NCBI RefSeq assembly: GCF_003473485.1
Contig: NC_053044.1
Span: forward strand, 28,896,091 to 28,960,090
DNA length: 64,000 nucleotides
Direction of reading: 5' to 3'
Origin: Medicago truncatula
Taxonomy: Eukaryota; Streptophyta; Magnoliopsida; Fabales; Fabaceae
The translations under genes were made by a program, and so were the position numbers. The notes beneath the pieces are model-generated. The model saw nothing but the letters and a program-made list of their open reading frames with translations, was not told where the DNA came from and did no database searches. Shown one piece after another: positions 44,508-55,479 of the stretch; the stretch's first letter is position 1, and each line of letters opens with the position of its first letter.

Positions 44508-45581
44508 AAAACAACACATAATTGACGATAGAGGGATTAGGTTATATAGTATTGACACAAGTTTACTTCCTTTGATCTCATGCGGTAAATTTAATCATTA
44601 ATCTAGTATTTGGTCATAGTTAAAGGTTCTTCATCCATCTATAATAATAAGGTTCTCGATCAAAAGCTTATTTTAGACATTAACAATGAAAAGTAATCCA
44701 CTTGAATTGAATTGATGGTATTGACTTGAAATTTGGGAGTATATTCGTCTTTAAGGTTTCAGGTTCGATTTTCCTAATACCAATTTTGTGAGAGAGTAAA
44801 AAATTTCCCAGTACCAATTTTCCTAATGCCAATTTTGAAACTAGAAAAATATATTTAAAACTAGCCACCAAAGATTTGAAATAGAGAGTAAAAAACAAGA
44901 CTCAGCTTTTGTACCAAGAAAAAAAAAAGGACTCGGCCCAATTGAAAAGATTTTTTTTTAAGGAACCAATTGAAAAGTTATTATAGCAACAAAGATGCAT
45001 GCACATATTGCATACCCTCTCCAAAAAAACAAAGATGCATGCATATATACGATGAAAGAAGAAAAACAAAACCACAGGCTTACATGTTACTAGCTTTGTT
45101 TCAGTAATAATCCAATTGATAACCACCAATGCAACTTTTTCAGTTTGATTAGAAAAGACATCTTGAATTGATATTTAAAGAGCATCAATGAAGAAGGTGA
45201 TAATACACAAGGATACTCCAATTTAATAACGGACAAAACATCCACAGTTTGATTGATTTGAAGGATTGATTTTAACAAGAATATGTATACTAAATGAAAG
45301 ATTAGCAGTTTATTATAGGACCCTACACAAATTTTTGTCGATATTAAAAATATTCAAGATCTGCATTAATTAAAAGAAGATCTCATATAAAAGTTCAAGA
45401 AGGATAGACACTCAAAGTCGATTAGTAACTTTTTTAAGAACATTTATGTGTCTCAAAACCCAAGTACTAGTTTATCCATTGAATGATCAACCGTAGATAT
45501 GCATGCACTAATATATATTTTACTAAACATTTTAATATAGTTAGTTATAGTATATAAAAAAAATGATTAAAAATGCAGGGG
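44508..45581. other. Spacer with no gene seen
   Basis: AT-rich; several short frames but none with family resemblance. Confidence 0.5.
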
Positions 45582-45780
45582 TGTTGTTGTGTACAAGTGT
45601 GAGTTATATGTCTCACATCAGATAAAAGAGTAAAGGTTGAATACCTTATAAGTAAGAGGACTCATAAATCCATTGTCCTAAAGTTGTGGGTAAAAGTGTG
45701 GCGTCTCTCTTGCTTGTGCGGTTGTTCTAGCCTCGATGTGGATGGTCCCCCGAACTCCCCTCATGACCCATGACCCAACA
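45582..45780 (+). mobile_element. Likely solo LTR, ~199 bp
   Basis: It starts TGTTGTTGTGTACAAGTGTG and ends CCCAACA, and matches the LTR-like block at 29596-29787 (opposite strand) over most of its length, including 'gagttatatgtctcacatc' and 'tctagcctcgatgtgga'. No primer-binding site or internal sequence follows. A clear 5-bp target duplication was not found. Confidence 0.6.
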
Positions 45781-46589
45781 GGGAGACCATGGCCTTTAAA
45801 GGCTCCAATTCCCTCCGCCCCTGCTTTTGTATTTTCAAAAGAGAAAATGGAAAGACTATAAAATGAAGAGGATTTTATCCATCTGAGACAATTTATCATA
45901 CTAAAATATCCGATTTTACAATTTCGATGAAAAATTTAACAATTGGCTCTTTAATTTACCCAAAGACCCCACACAAGAAAATAGACTTTCTTTTATGTTA
46001 ACTTTTCGATGCTTAGAAGAAATAAACTCTAATAGTTTAAAGTTCGAACGAAAGATAAATAAAATCCAACAAAAAAAATTAATAAAAGAGTACTACTAAA
46101 GACGGATAGTGACATCCATGTAGTTGTCATGAGACATCCATAAGCATATACCTCCTAAAATTGAACACGATTAATGTAAAAAGAGGTCGCAAGACCACAC
46201 CATAAACGACCCTTTTGGATCTTTAAATGAGATTGATGTTGCAAAAACAGAGACGTAATTGTACAGAAATTAAAACATATCTCTTAAATTTCATGATTAA
46301 AAATAAGCGGTTTGTTAACTAGTATCTCCAGTGCACTCTTTAGTATTTTAAATGAAGTAGTTATTTTTTAAAAAAGTTAAATGAAGTAGTTATTTCTCAT
46401 CATTTATGAAAACCAACGATTTTTTTCATTGTTTCCCTGTCTCACAAAGTTGTAACTCAAACGACGCCTCATTGTTTCATTTGTGAATAACATAGTGGTT
46501 TTCTCCAAGACCGCCTCATTATCAACACGTACGTTGATTCGCCATGGAGTGTTTTCACTGGTTAAAGAAAAAGAGGAAAGGGAAAAAAT
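45781..46589. other. Spacer, possible MITE remnant
   Basis: A phrase 'gttaactagtatctccagtg' near 46315 resembles one end of the TGTTAAC MITEs. No gene was recognised. Confidence 0.4.
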
Positions 46590-46880
46590 GAATGATAGGG
46601 ATGAACATAGATATATCCAATACCATCATGAAATGTGTCAATACGGTCTCTTACAAAATCCTTATCAATGGCAAGCCTAGCAAGTCTTTTACTCTTGAGC
46701 TAGAAGCACATCTCACATATCACACCTTCAATTCACGGATGATAGTCTCCCATTTGCTCGCGCAAGTAAAATGAAGGCGCATCCATTTTGGATATTCTTG
46801 ACACCTATGAGAAGTCATATGGATAAGTTGTTAACATGGGCAAACATGAAGCCACGTGATGGTCGGATTTAGGCAAGTGT
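46590..46880 (+). pseudogene. LINE reverse transcriptase fragment
   Basis: One frame reads CVNTVSYKILINGKPSKSFT (near 46635-46694). A second gives DDSLPFARASKMKAH after the expected catalytic position (from 46739). A third continues ILDTYEKSYG and VVNMGKHEAT. Together they are the palm region of an L1-type RT, missing the RQGD segment and broken by frame changes. Confidence 0.7.
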
Positions 46881-47585
46881 ACAAAATCATTTATCAAATA
46901 ATAAAGAAGTAAGTAGAGTATCGTATCCACAAAAATTGTCGTTCTAACTAGGCAATTTGTGTTACTTATTTGGGAACAATAAAATAAAAGATAAAGGGGG
47001 TTTTGCAATTTAGTCGTTTGCAGTCGATCAAGAGTTTAGGAGTAGCCTGTTTTGATTGCAAAATGTTAGCGGTGGTTAGGATCTTCGAATCCTCTCTATT
47101 TATTTGTTGGAATTAATTAATGGTCAAACATTATTCAGAGATTGATTAATGTCTCCCATCAAAGTGATGAGTTCATGGAGTTTTATTATTCTACTAGATG
47201 TCGAGTTGCACCTACTAATCACAAGGGTTTACTCTCTTAGAGGTCATGGTTTTATTCCCCTCCAACTGTTGAGGTGGACTTAATGATCACGCTAAGGTTA
47301 TACGCGCGCTACAGTCTAGGGTTGTCAATCCTATTGGATCCATACACCTTCATAAGGAATATTAGTGTGAGGTCTTACTCTCTCAGAGGTAATTGAAACA
47401 TAGACTTAAATTAGCATTCTTAAATTTCCAACGATTCCAATGGTTCTCTCATCTCTGAATCATAGATGTACATCAACATACTCTTCCTCTCGATATTTCT
47501 ACAAACGGGCATCCATATCTCGCCTACCTTAGCATTGTACAGTCGTTAACATTGCATAGCAATCTACTAATTTTATTAGCCTTTG
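46881..47585. other. Spacer before the LTP array
   Basis: It contains phrases such as 'gcaagtgtacaaaatcattt' and 'gtatcgtatccacaaaaatt' that resemble parts of legume retrotransposons, but I could not assign a family or ends. No gene was recognised. Confidence 0.35.
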
Positions 47586-47843
47586 AAAACGTGAGAACAT
47601 GAGTATGAGAATAAATAAACTACTTTTAAAAGAAATTCAAGTACATTATATTCTTACAATTTTTTATAGTTAGAATTGATTGTCTTAATTGTAAGTTTGA
47701 CCAAGAATATTGAAGTTCAAAACATTTCCCTTTTATATAAGAATAATAAGGAATAAAATATGAAATCACTAACAAGACTTTTTTAACATTAAAAATAAAC
47801 AAAAAAATTTAAAGAGTTACTAAAAAAATCGCAACAGGTTTTG

Positions 47844-47851
47844 CATATAAA
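47844..47851 (+). promoter_or_regulatory. Likely TATA box of the first nsLTP gene
   Basis: CATATAAA lies 77 bp upstream of the ATG at 47928. The equivalent sites in the later units are at 51962, 54846, 57729, 60614 and 63498, all at about the same distance. Confidence 0.5.
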
Positions 47852-47927
47852 GTAAGGCATACTTGCAGAGACCAATCATTCTAAACATCCACAAAAACAT
47901 CATACACATAAACATATTCAAATTAAA

Positions 47928-48508
47928 ATGTTGAGGAAGAAAATTATTTGTCTTTCTATGCTTGTGATGGTTTTAGGCATGCTAGTAGCAACATTAGATG
48001 CACGCCAAATTGATGACGTGAGCTGCTCTTCGGCTCTTTTTTCCTTGTTGCCATGTCTGCCTTTTTTGCAGGGAGTTGGCCCTGCTACACCAACTAGTTA
48101 TTGTTGTGCAGGAGCAAATGATTTAAATCAAAAGGCTAACACCACTCAGATTCGGAGGGATGTGTGCAATTGTCTCAAACCGTCTGCATCAAGATTCGGA
48201 GTTAACCCAGATAGATCAAAACAACTACCAACTCTTTGCAACATTACTCTCAATGTTCCTTTTGATCCAAGCGTCGATTGCAACACGTAAGTATTTCTTT
48301 CAAACTCACACATATGCATACCTTGTTTTTGAAATGTTTAAAGTTAGTTGATAATTGATTTTTAAATGGAACGAGGTAAAACAGTGAATTCCTTATAATC
48401 TAACCTTACATCTCTCCATGAAACGCACAAAATCTAATTATTATTTAATTTCTAGAACATTTTTATTTTGGTCTAATTTTTTTTTCATTTTTGTGCAGGG
48501 TTCAATGA
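47928..48508 (+). CDS. Type 1 nonspecific lipid transfer protein, unit 1
   Basis: Two exons: 47928-48286 and 48499-48508, with GT-AG borders; the second exon adds Val-Gln and the TGA. The protein has 122 residues. Residues 1-25 form a signal peptide. The mature part has the eight-Cys motif with spacing C-X9-C-X15-CC-X19-CXC-X21-C-X13-C, which defines type 1 nsLTPs. These small secreted proteins bind fatty acyl chains in a cavity held by four disulfides and act at the cell wall, for example in cuticle assembly or defence. Differences from units 2-6 include Ser-Ser instead of Pro-Ser after the first Cys, Ala-Asn instead of Ile-Thr after CCAG, and KPSASR instead of KPAASR. Its intron is 31 bases longer. 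Confidence 0.92.
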
Positions 48509-48975
48509 TTCGACAAAATTGGACTTGAAGACCATAAAGAAACATTGAAGATTTACCAAGATAACAATAATTGTATCCATAAGAAAATTGAAAAATTGTA
48601 CCAACCATTTAATGTTGGTTAACTTTTCTAAGTTTTATTATTAATTGAAAAAAGTTATTACAACTTGTTACATTGTTTTTAAGTTTAATATGATCTTTTA
48701 GAGATTAAATCGTAAAGAAAAAAACTACGAACATATAATTACATATATTTCATAAACTTGAATGATTAAAATTCAAATAAAAAATATTAAAATAATATTT
48801 ACACTACCTATATCAAGAGTTTTTACATTGTCAATGAATCCTATTTGTTACATCATTAAAAATATTTGCCTTTAATCATACTTACTACTAAAGTCACATA
48901 TATGATTTCTATCTGATTGGTTGACAATCTTAAACTTTATACACGGATAGTGTATCAAATTAAACTCTAATGATT

Positions 48976-49944
48976 TTGTGGCGTTTTATCCATGGTCGTA
49001 TGCCTACAGATGAAAACCTCCGGACGCGGGGATGTGTCATAGTTTCTGCTTGCTGCTTTTGTTTAAAAACCGTTGAAACATCTGATCATACATTTCTTCA
49101 GTGCCCTTTTGCAATTAATCTCTGGAACTTGCTTGGTGGTAAGCTTAACTATTTGATAGATTGTACTTCAGCTCTTTCGCTTTTATCTTGCATTCCTGCT
49201 CATTGTTCTTCTCAGATAGCGGATATTTTCCTAGCAGCCGTGATTCACACCGTGCATACCATTTGGCTTGCTCGCAATAACATTTGGTTTTCCTCGACAG
49301 CTACAACCTTTCACTCCGCAAAGGTCCGCATTCACTCCTGGGTAGCCTCGTCTGGTAATTCCTCGATTGGGAAATGTTTGCCTTCGGATTCCCATTTCCT
49401 CGATTCTTTTGCGGTTGCTGCCCATTGTCGCACTGTTAAAGAGATCATTCCGGTGTTGTGGAAGGCTCCATTCCCTCCTTGGTTGAAAGTTAATACTGAT
49501 GGTTCTGTTATCGCTGGCCATGCGGCTTGTGGTGGCCTCTTTCGTGACTCTAGGGGCTCTTTTCTTGGTGCTTTCTGTTGTAACGTTGGGGAGGCATCGG
49601 TTTATCATTCTGAAGTCCTTGCTATTATTTTATCCATGGAGCGTGCGTCCTCTCGTAGATGGCGAAATCTTTGGTTGGAAAGTGACTCATCTAGTGCTTT
49701 GTTGATTTTTTCCAACCCTTCTTTGGTGCCCATCTTGCTTCGAAACAGGTGGCATAATGCCCGTAACCTTGGTATTCAGATTATCTCTTCTCACATCTTT
49801 CGTGAAGGTAACCGTTGTGCGGACAAATTAGCAACTTTGGGTCATGCTATACAGGGATCAGTTTGGTTGGATGTGCTTCCTCCGGATTTGCTTTTTGACT
49901 TCGTTCGGGATAGACTAGGCTTGCCTAACTACAGATTTCCTTAG
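48976..49944 (+). CDS. LINE ORF2 C-terminus: zf-RVT plus intact RNase H frame
   Basis: An uninterrupted frame of about 322 codons. First the zf-RVT region (FIHGRMPTDENLRTRGC, then CFCLKTVETSDHTFLQCPF). Then an RNase H of the RVT_3 type with VNTDGS (first Asp), HSEVLAI (Glu), LESDSS (Asp) and EGNRCADKLA (last Asp), so all four acidic catalytic residues are kept. RNase H removes RNA from the RNA-DNA hybrid during retrotransposition. No promoter is present; the ATG at 48970 that opens the frame belongs to the target duplication. The frame is intact because the insertion is young, not because it is used. Confidence 0.85.
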   Translation: MWRFIHGRMPTDENLRTRGCVIVSACCFCLKTVETSDHTFLQCPFAINLWNLLGGKLNYLIDCTSALSLLSCIPAHCSSQIADIFLAAVIHTVHTIWLARNNIWFSSTATTFHSAKVRIHSWVASSGNSSIGKCLPSDSHFLDSFAVAAHCRTVKEIIPVLWKAPFPPWLKVNTDGSVIAGHAACGGLFRDSRGSFLGAFCCNVGEASVYHSEVLAIILSMERASSRRWRNLWLESDSSSALLIFSNPSLVPILLRNRWHNARNLGIQIISSHIFREGNRCADKLATLGHAIQGSVWLDVLPPDLLFDFVRDRLGLPNYRFP

Positions 49945-50161
49945 GGTCTTGTAGTCTGCTGTTTGTTTCCTTGTTTTCGCTTTTTTTTCTTCTGAGGGTT
50001 TTGGCATAGTCCCCCCCTCTTCTTGTACAGTTTTCCCCCTTTTTTAATAATATTTTAGAGTTTGGCAGCATAGGATGGAGGTTTTCCGAAGTGCCAACCT
50101 AGTTGGGATGTCGGTGTTGCCTCTTGATGCTTGTCCTCTCTCCTCGCTCAAAAAAAAAAAA
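48976..50161 (+). mobile_element. 5'-truncated LINE with poly(A) and 14-bp TSD, inserted in LTP unit 1
   Basis: The insert is flanked by AAACTCTAATGATT at 48962-48975 and 50162-50175, and ends in an A-run (about 50149-50161). Units 2-6 have no insert at this site: there the sequence runs straight from 'tatcaaattaa' to 'ctaatgattaaaag'. It is a clean target-primed insertion that lost its 5' part. Confidence 0.9.
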
Positions 50162-50566
50162 AAACTCTAATGATTAAAAGTTCTTTTTATTTTTTTGACA
50201 AGTGATTAAAAGTTCTTGTTTAGTAGATTTTACATAAATAACCTTAATGAAAATTATTATTTTTCTAACTCTTTATCATGTCATTTTATTTTAACATTTT
50301 ATATGAGACTTAAAATATAGGTCAAGTTGTCTTGCCAAACAACAGGGACATAAATATTTAAATCATCCATATGTTATATATATGATCATTAAGATAACAT
50401 AACATTGATATATGTTCAGATTATAAATTGAAATTTCAAACCATTACTAGAGGTATCTCCTAGTTTAAAGAAATCACGAACCTATATATAATTAGAATGA
50501 TGAAATATCAACGAGACAAAACAATATTTCTTAATATTAGATCAATTCAACAAGTTAAAATAACGT

Positions 50567-50908
50567 TTAACACATATTCGTGATCAACATAATTACACTT
50601 GAAAGGGTCTTTAAACCAGACGTCGGTGATGCAGAAATTAACATGACAACCAACATTTTAAGCAATACAACTACCCACCACCTCATAGATGGCGGTGGCT
50701 GCAGAATACTGTATAAGACGGACGACCAACCCTTGAAAGGTTTCAAAAAATCCATTGTTCCTAGATCCGGAAGATTGGAAGAAGGGTAAATATTAGGAGT
50801 TGAAAGAGAGCCACTTGGGGCGGTGAAAGGCCACATGAGGTATTCAAGCTGATTGCTACCTACGAACGAGTGGAGGTGGTGCGACGGTGACGCAAGCACA
50901 CCACCCAC
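50567..50908 (-). CDS. Unknown 113-codon frame in each LTP repeat unit, doubtful
   Basis: The minus-strand frame occurs at 50567-50908, 53453-53794, 56337-56678, 59221-59562 and 62106-62447, in units 1-5. It starts MGGVLASPSHHLHS and ends ITNMC. Opposite it, on the plus strand, a 69-codon frame is open in every unit too. I do not recognise either. Because the units are near copies, openness in all five says little; unit 1, the most diverged, keeps the frame with a few changes (for example one Ser to Phe). Base composition is richer in G+C than the surrounding spacer, so this may be an exon or relic of some gene carried in the unit. Confidence 0.25.
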   Translation of the reverse strand: MGGVLASPSHHLHSFVGSNQLEYLMWPFTAPSGSLSTPNIYPSSNLPDLGTMDFLKPFKGWSSVLYSILQPPPSMRWWVVVLLKMLVVMLISASPTSGLKTLSSVIMLITNMC

Positions 50909-52045
50909 ACAAGAATCTACATGTTTGTGGAGATCTTTTGGATGTTGGGGAGAATAAGAAGGGTGGTTTTTGGTGTGATACGGCGGTGGGTAAGGATGGA
51001 GAGAAAGAAGAGAGAGAAGAGAGAAGTGATTAATGATCTTTCAAAACACACATACCATGAGAAACATTTGAGTTAAGTATTTGACCAATAGGAATTTAAT
51101 GATCTTGTTCACTAATTTCTTATATAACAAAATCACGTAGAGAACGATTTTTTTTTTGTTTGAAATTGAAATATACATGGTTTGAGTTTTTTTAATTATG
51201 GAAAATAATAACACATAAGGAGTTAGCTCAACAATAAAAACTTATTTTTATAGCCTTAAAGGCTGAAGTTTAAATCCCATATACGAAAACTTTAAATGGA
51301 TCTTACAACCACCATTATAGACGCTTTCAAAAGAAACCCACCACTATAGACAATACTTACCCAAATTAAATTTTTAAAAGAAAATAAAAAAAATTAGTTT
51401 TATTAAAATTTATAGTTAGATTTGTAAAATTTCTATAAATTTCATCCTATTAAAAAAATATTATATTTTTAAAAATATATTTAATTGGAATTATATTTTT
51501 ATCAAAGTAGTACATTTTCTATTTTATAGTACTTTAAAAACTATTAATCTTTACATGATGAGAAACTAAAAAAAATACATCGCAAAGATTATAATATTAA
51601 CTAACAATATCCTTTCAGATAACCGAACAATGAATTAGTAAGAGATATCACAATCCGTCTATCTTCGATGATTAAATGATATACTATAACTAACAAGATT
51701 AACATGACAAAACGTGGGAACAGAATAAAAAAAAAAAACTACTTTAAAAAGAATTTCGAGTACATTATTTTCTTACAATTTTTTATAGTTAGAATTGATT
51801 GTCTTTATTATAAGTTTGACCAAGAAAATTGAAGGTCAAAACATATCCCTTTTATATAAGAATAATAAGGAATAAAATATGAAATCAATAACAAGACTTT
51901 TTTAACATTAGAAATAAACAAAAAATTTAAAGAGTTACTAAAAAACTCGTAACAGGTTTTACATATAAATTAAGGCATACTTGCAGAGACCAATCATTCT
52001 AATCATCCACAAAAACATCATACACATACAAATATTTAAATTAAA

Positions 52046-52595
52046 ATATTGAGGAAGAAAATTATTTCTCTTTCTATGCTTGTGATGGTTTTAGGCATGC
52101 TAGTAGCAACATTAGATGCACGCCAAATTGATGACGTGAGCTGTCCTTCGGCTCTTTTTTCCTTGTTGCCATGTCTGCCTTTTTTGCAGGGAGTTGGCCC
52201 TGCTACACCAACTAGTTATTGTTGTGCAGGAATAACTGATTTAAATCAAAAGGCTAACACCACTCAGATTCGGAGGGATGTGTGCAATTGTCTCAAACCG
52301 GCTGCATCAAGATTCGGAGTTAACCCAGATAGATCAAAACAACTACCAACTCTTTGCAACATTACTCTCAATGTTCCTTTTGATCCAAGCGTCGATTGCA
52401 ACACGTAAGTTTTTCTTTCAAACTCGCACATATGCATACCTTGTTTTTTAAATGGAACGAGGTAAAACGGTGAATTCCTTTTAATCTAACCTTACATCTC
52501 TTCTTGAAAATCACAAAACCTGATTATTATTTAATTTCTAAAACATTTTTATTTTGGTCTAATTTTTTTATTCATTTTTGTGCAGGGTTCAATGA
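52046..52595 (+). pseudogene. nsLTP unit 2, initiator ATG mutated to ATA
   Basis: Exon 1 52046-52404 and exon 2 52586-52595 mirror the other units and the splice sites are intact. At 52046-52048 the sequence reads ATA instead of ATG, directly before TTGAGGAAG. The next in-frame ATG is at 52076 (Met 11 of the normal protein). Use of it would shorten the signal peptide by ten residues, removing the Arg-Lys-Lys N-region but keeping a hydrophobic core (MLVMVLGMLVATLDA). So the gene is either dead or makes a protein with an altered signal. The mature sequence equals that of units 3-6. Confidence 0.8.
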
Positions 52596-54929
52596 TTTGA
52601 CAAAATGGGACTTGAAGACCATAAAGAAACATTGAAGATTTACGAAGATAACAATAATTGTTTCCATAAGAAAATTGAAAAATTGTACCAACCATTTAAT
52701 GTTGGTTAACTTTTCTATGTTTTATTATTAATTGAAAAAAAAATTATTACAACTTGTTTCATTGTTTTTAAGTTTAATACGATGTTCTAGAGATTAAATC
52801 GTAAAGAAAAAAACTACGAACATATAATTACATATATTTCATAAACTTGAATGATAAAAATTCAAATAAAAAATATTAAAATAATATTTACACTACCTAT
52901 ATCAAGAGTTTTTACATTGTCAATGAATCCAATTTGTTACATCATTAAAAATTTTTGCCTTTAATCATACTTACTACTAAAGTCACATATATGATTTCTA
53001 TCTGATTGGTTGACAATCTTAAACTTTATACACGGATAGTGTATCAAATTAAGGTCTAATGATTAAAAGTTCTTTTTCTTTTGACAAGTGATTAAAAGTT
53101 CTTGTTTAGTAGATTTTACATAAATAACCTTAACGAAAATTGTTATTTTTCTAACTCTTTATCATGTCATTTTATTTTAATATTTTATATGAGACTTAAA
53201 ATATAGGTCAAGTTGTCTTGCCAAACAACAGGGACATAAATATTTAAATCATCCATATGTTATATATATGATCATTAAGATAACATAACATTGATATATG
53301 TTCAGATTATAAATTGAAATTTCAAACCATTACTAGAGGTATCTCCTAGTTTAAAGAAATCACGAACCTATATATAATTAGAATGATGAAATATCAACGA
53401 GACAAAACAATATTTCTTAATATTAGATCAATTCAACAAGTTAAAATAACGTTTAACACATATTCGTGATCCACATAATTAGACTTGAAAGGGTCTTTAA
53501 ACCAGACGTCGGTGATGCAGAAATTAACATGACAACCAACATTTTAAGCAATACAACTACCCACCACCTCATAGATGGCGGTGGCTGCAGAGTACTGTAT
53601 AAGACGGACGACCAACCCTTGAAAGGTTTCAAAAAATCCATTGTTCCTAGATCCGGAAGATTGGAAGAAGGGTAAATATTAGGAGTTGAAAGAGAGCCAC
53701 TTGGGGCGGTGAAAGGCCACATGAGGTATTCAAGCTGATTGCTACCTACGGACGAGTGGAGGTGGTGCGACGGTGACGCAAGCACACCACCCACACAAGA
53801 ATCTACATGTTTGTGGAGATCTTTTGGATGTTGGGGAGAATAAGAAGGGTGGTTTTTGGTGTGATACGGCGGTGGGTAAGGATGGAGAGAAAGAAGAGAG
53901 AGGAGAGAGAAGTGATTAATGATCTTTCAAAACACACATACCATGAGAAACATTTGAGTTAAGTATTTGACCAATAGGAATTTAATGATCTTGTTCACTA
54001 ATTTCTTATATAACAAAATCACGTAGAGAACGATTTTTTTTTGTTTGAAATTGAAATATACATGGTTTGAGTTTTTTTAATTATGGAAAATAATAACACA
54101 TAAGGAGTTAGCTCAACAATAAAAACTTATTTTTATAGCCTTAAAGGCTGAAGTTTAAATCCCATATACGAAAACTTTAAATGGATGTTACAACCACCAT
54201 TATAGACGCTTTCAAAAGAAACCCACCACTATAGACAATACTTACCCAAATTAAATTTTTAAAAGAAAATAAAAAAATTAGTTTTATTAAAATTTATAGA
54301 TAGATTTGTAAAATTTCTATAAATTTCATCCTATTAAAAAAATATTATATTTTTAAAAATATATTTAATTGGAATTATATTTTTATCAAAGTAGTACATT
54401 TTCTATTTTATAGTACTTTAAAAACTATTAATCTTTACATGATGAGAAACTAAAAAAAATACATCGCAAAGATTATAATATTAACTAACAATATCCTTTC
54501 AGATAACCGAACAATGAATTAGTAAGAGATATCACAATCCGTCTATCTTCGATAATTAAATGATATACTATAACTAACAAGATTAACATGACAAAACGTG
54601 GGAACAGAATAAAAAAAAAAAACTACTTTAAAAAGAATTTCGAGTACATTATTTTCTTACAATTTTTTATAGTTAGAATTGATTGTCTTTATTATAAGTT
54701 TGACCAAGAAAATTGAAGGTCAAAACATATCCCTTTTATATAAGAATAATAAGGAATAAAATATGAAATCAATAACAAGACTTTTTTAACATTAGAAATA
54801 AACAAAAAATTTAAAGAGTTACTAAAAAACTCGTAACAGGTTTTACATATAAATTAAGGCATACTTGCAGAGACCAATCATTCTAATCATCCACAAAAAC
54901 ATCATACACATACAAATATTTAAATTAAA

Positions 54930-55479
54930 ATATTGAGGAAGAAAATTATTTCTCTTTCTATGCTTGTGATGGTTTTAGGCATGCTAGTAGCAACATTAGA
55001 TGCACGCCAAATTGATGACGTGAGCTGTCCTTCGGCTCTTTTTTCCTTGTTGCCATGTCTGCCTTTTTTGCAGGGAGTTGGCCCTGCTACACCAACTAGT
55101 TATTGTTGTGCAGGAATAACTGATTTAAATCAAAAGGCTAACACCACTCAGATTCGGAGGGATGTGTGCAATTGTCTCAAACCGGCTGCATCAAGATTCG
55201 GAGTTAACCCAGATAGATCAAAACAACTACCAACTCTTTGCAACATTACTCTCAATGTTCCTTTTGATCCAAGCGTCGATTGCAACACGTAAGTTTTTCT
55301 TTCAAACTCGCACATATGCATACCTTGTTTTTTAAATGGAACGAGGTAAAACGGTGAATTCCTTTTAATCTAACCTTACATCTCTTCTTGAAAATCACAA
55401 AACCTGATTATTATTTAATTTCTAAAACATTTTTATTTTGGTCTAATTTTTTTATTCATTTTTGTGCAGGGTTCAATGA
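54930..55479 (+). pseudogene. nsLTP unit 3, initiator ATG mutated to ATA
   Basis: Exon 1 54930-55288 and exon 2 55470-55479. It shares the ATG-to-ATA change with unit 2 (54930-54932); the next in-frame ATG is 54960. The rest of the reading frame and the splice sites are intact. The shared change shows that units 2 and 3 are closest relatives at this site, or that one converted the other. Confidence 0.8.

Noticed and set aside
49231-49608. 125-codon minus-strand frame
   Set aside because: Shadow of the LINE RNase H frame on the other strand.
54100-54160. SINE-like head in each LTP unit ('gttagctcaac' and 'gaagtttaaatccc')
   Set aside because: Resembles box A and box B but both are degenerate and no A-tail follows; too weak to call.
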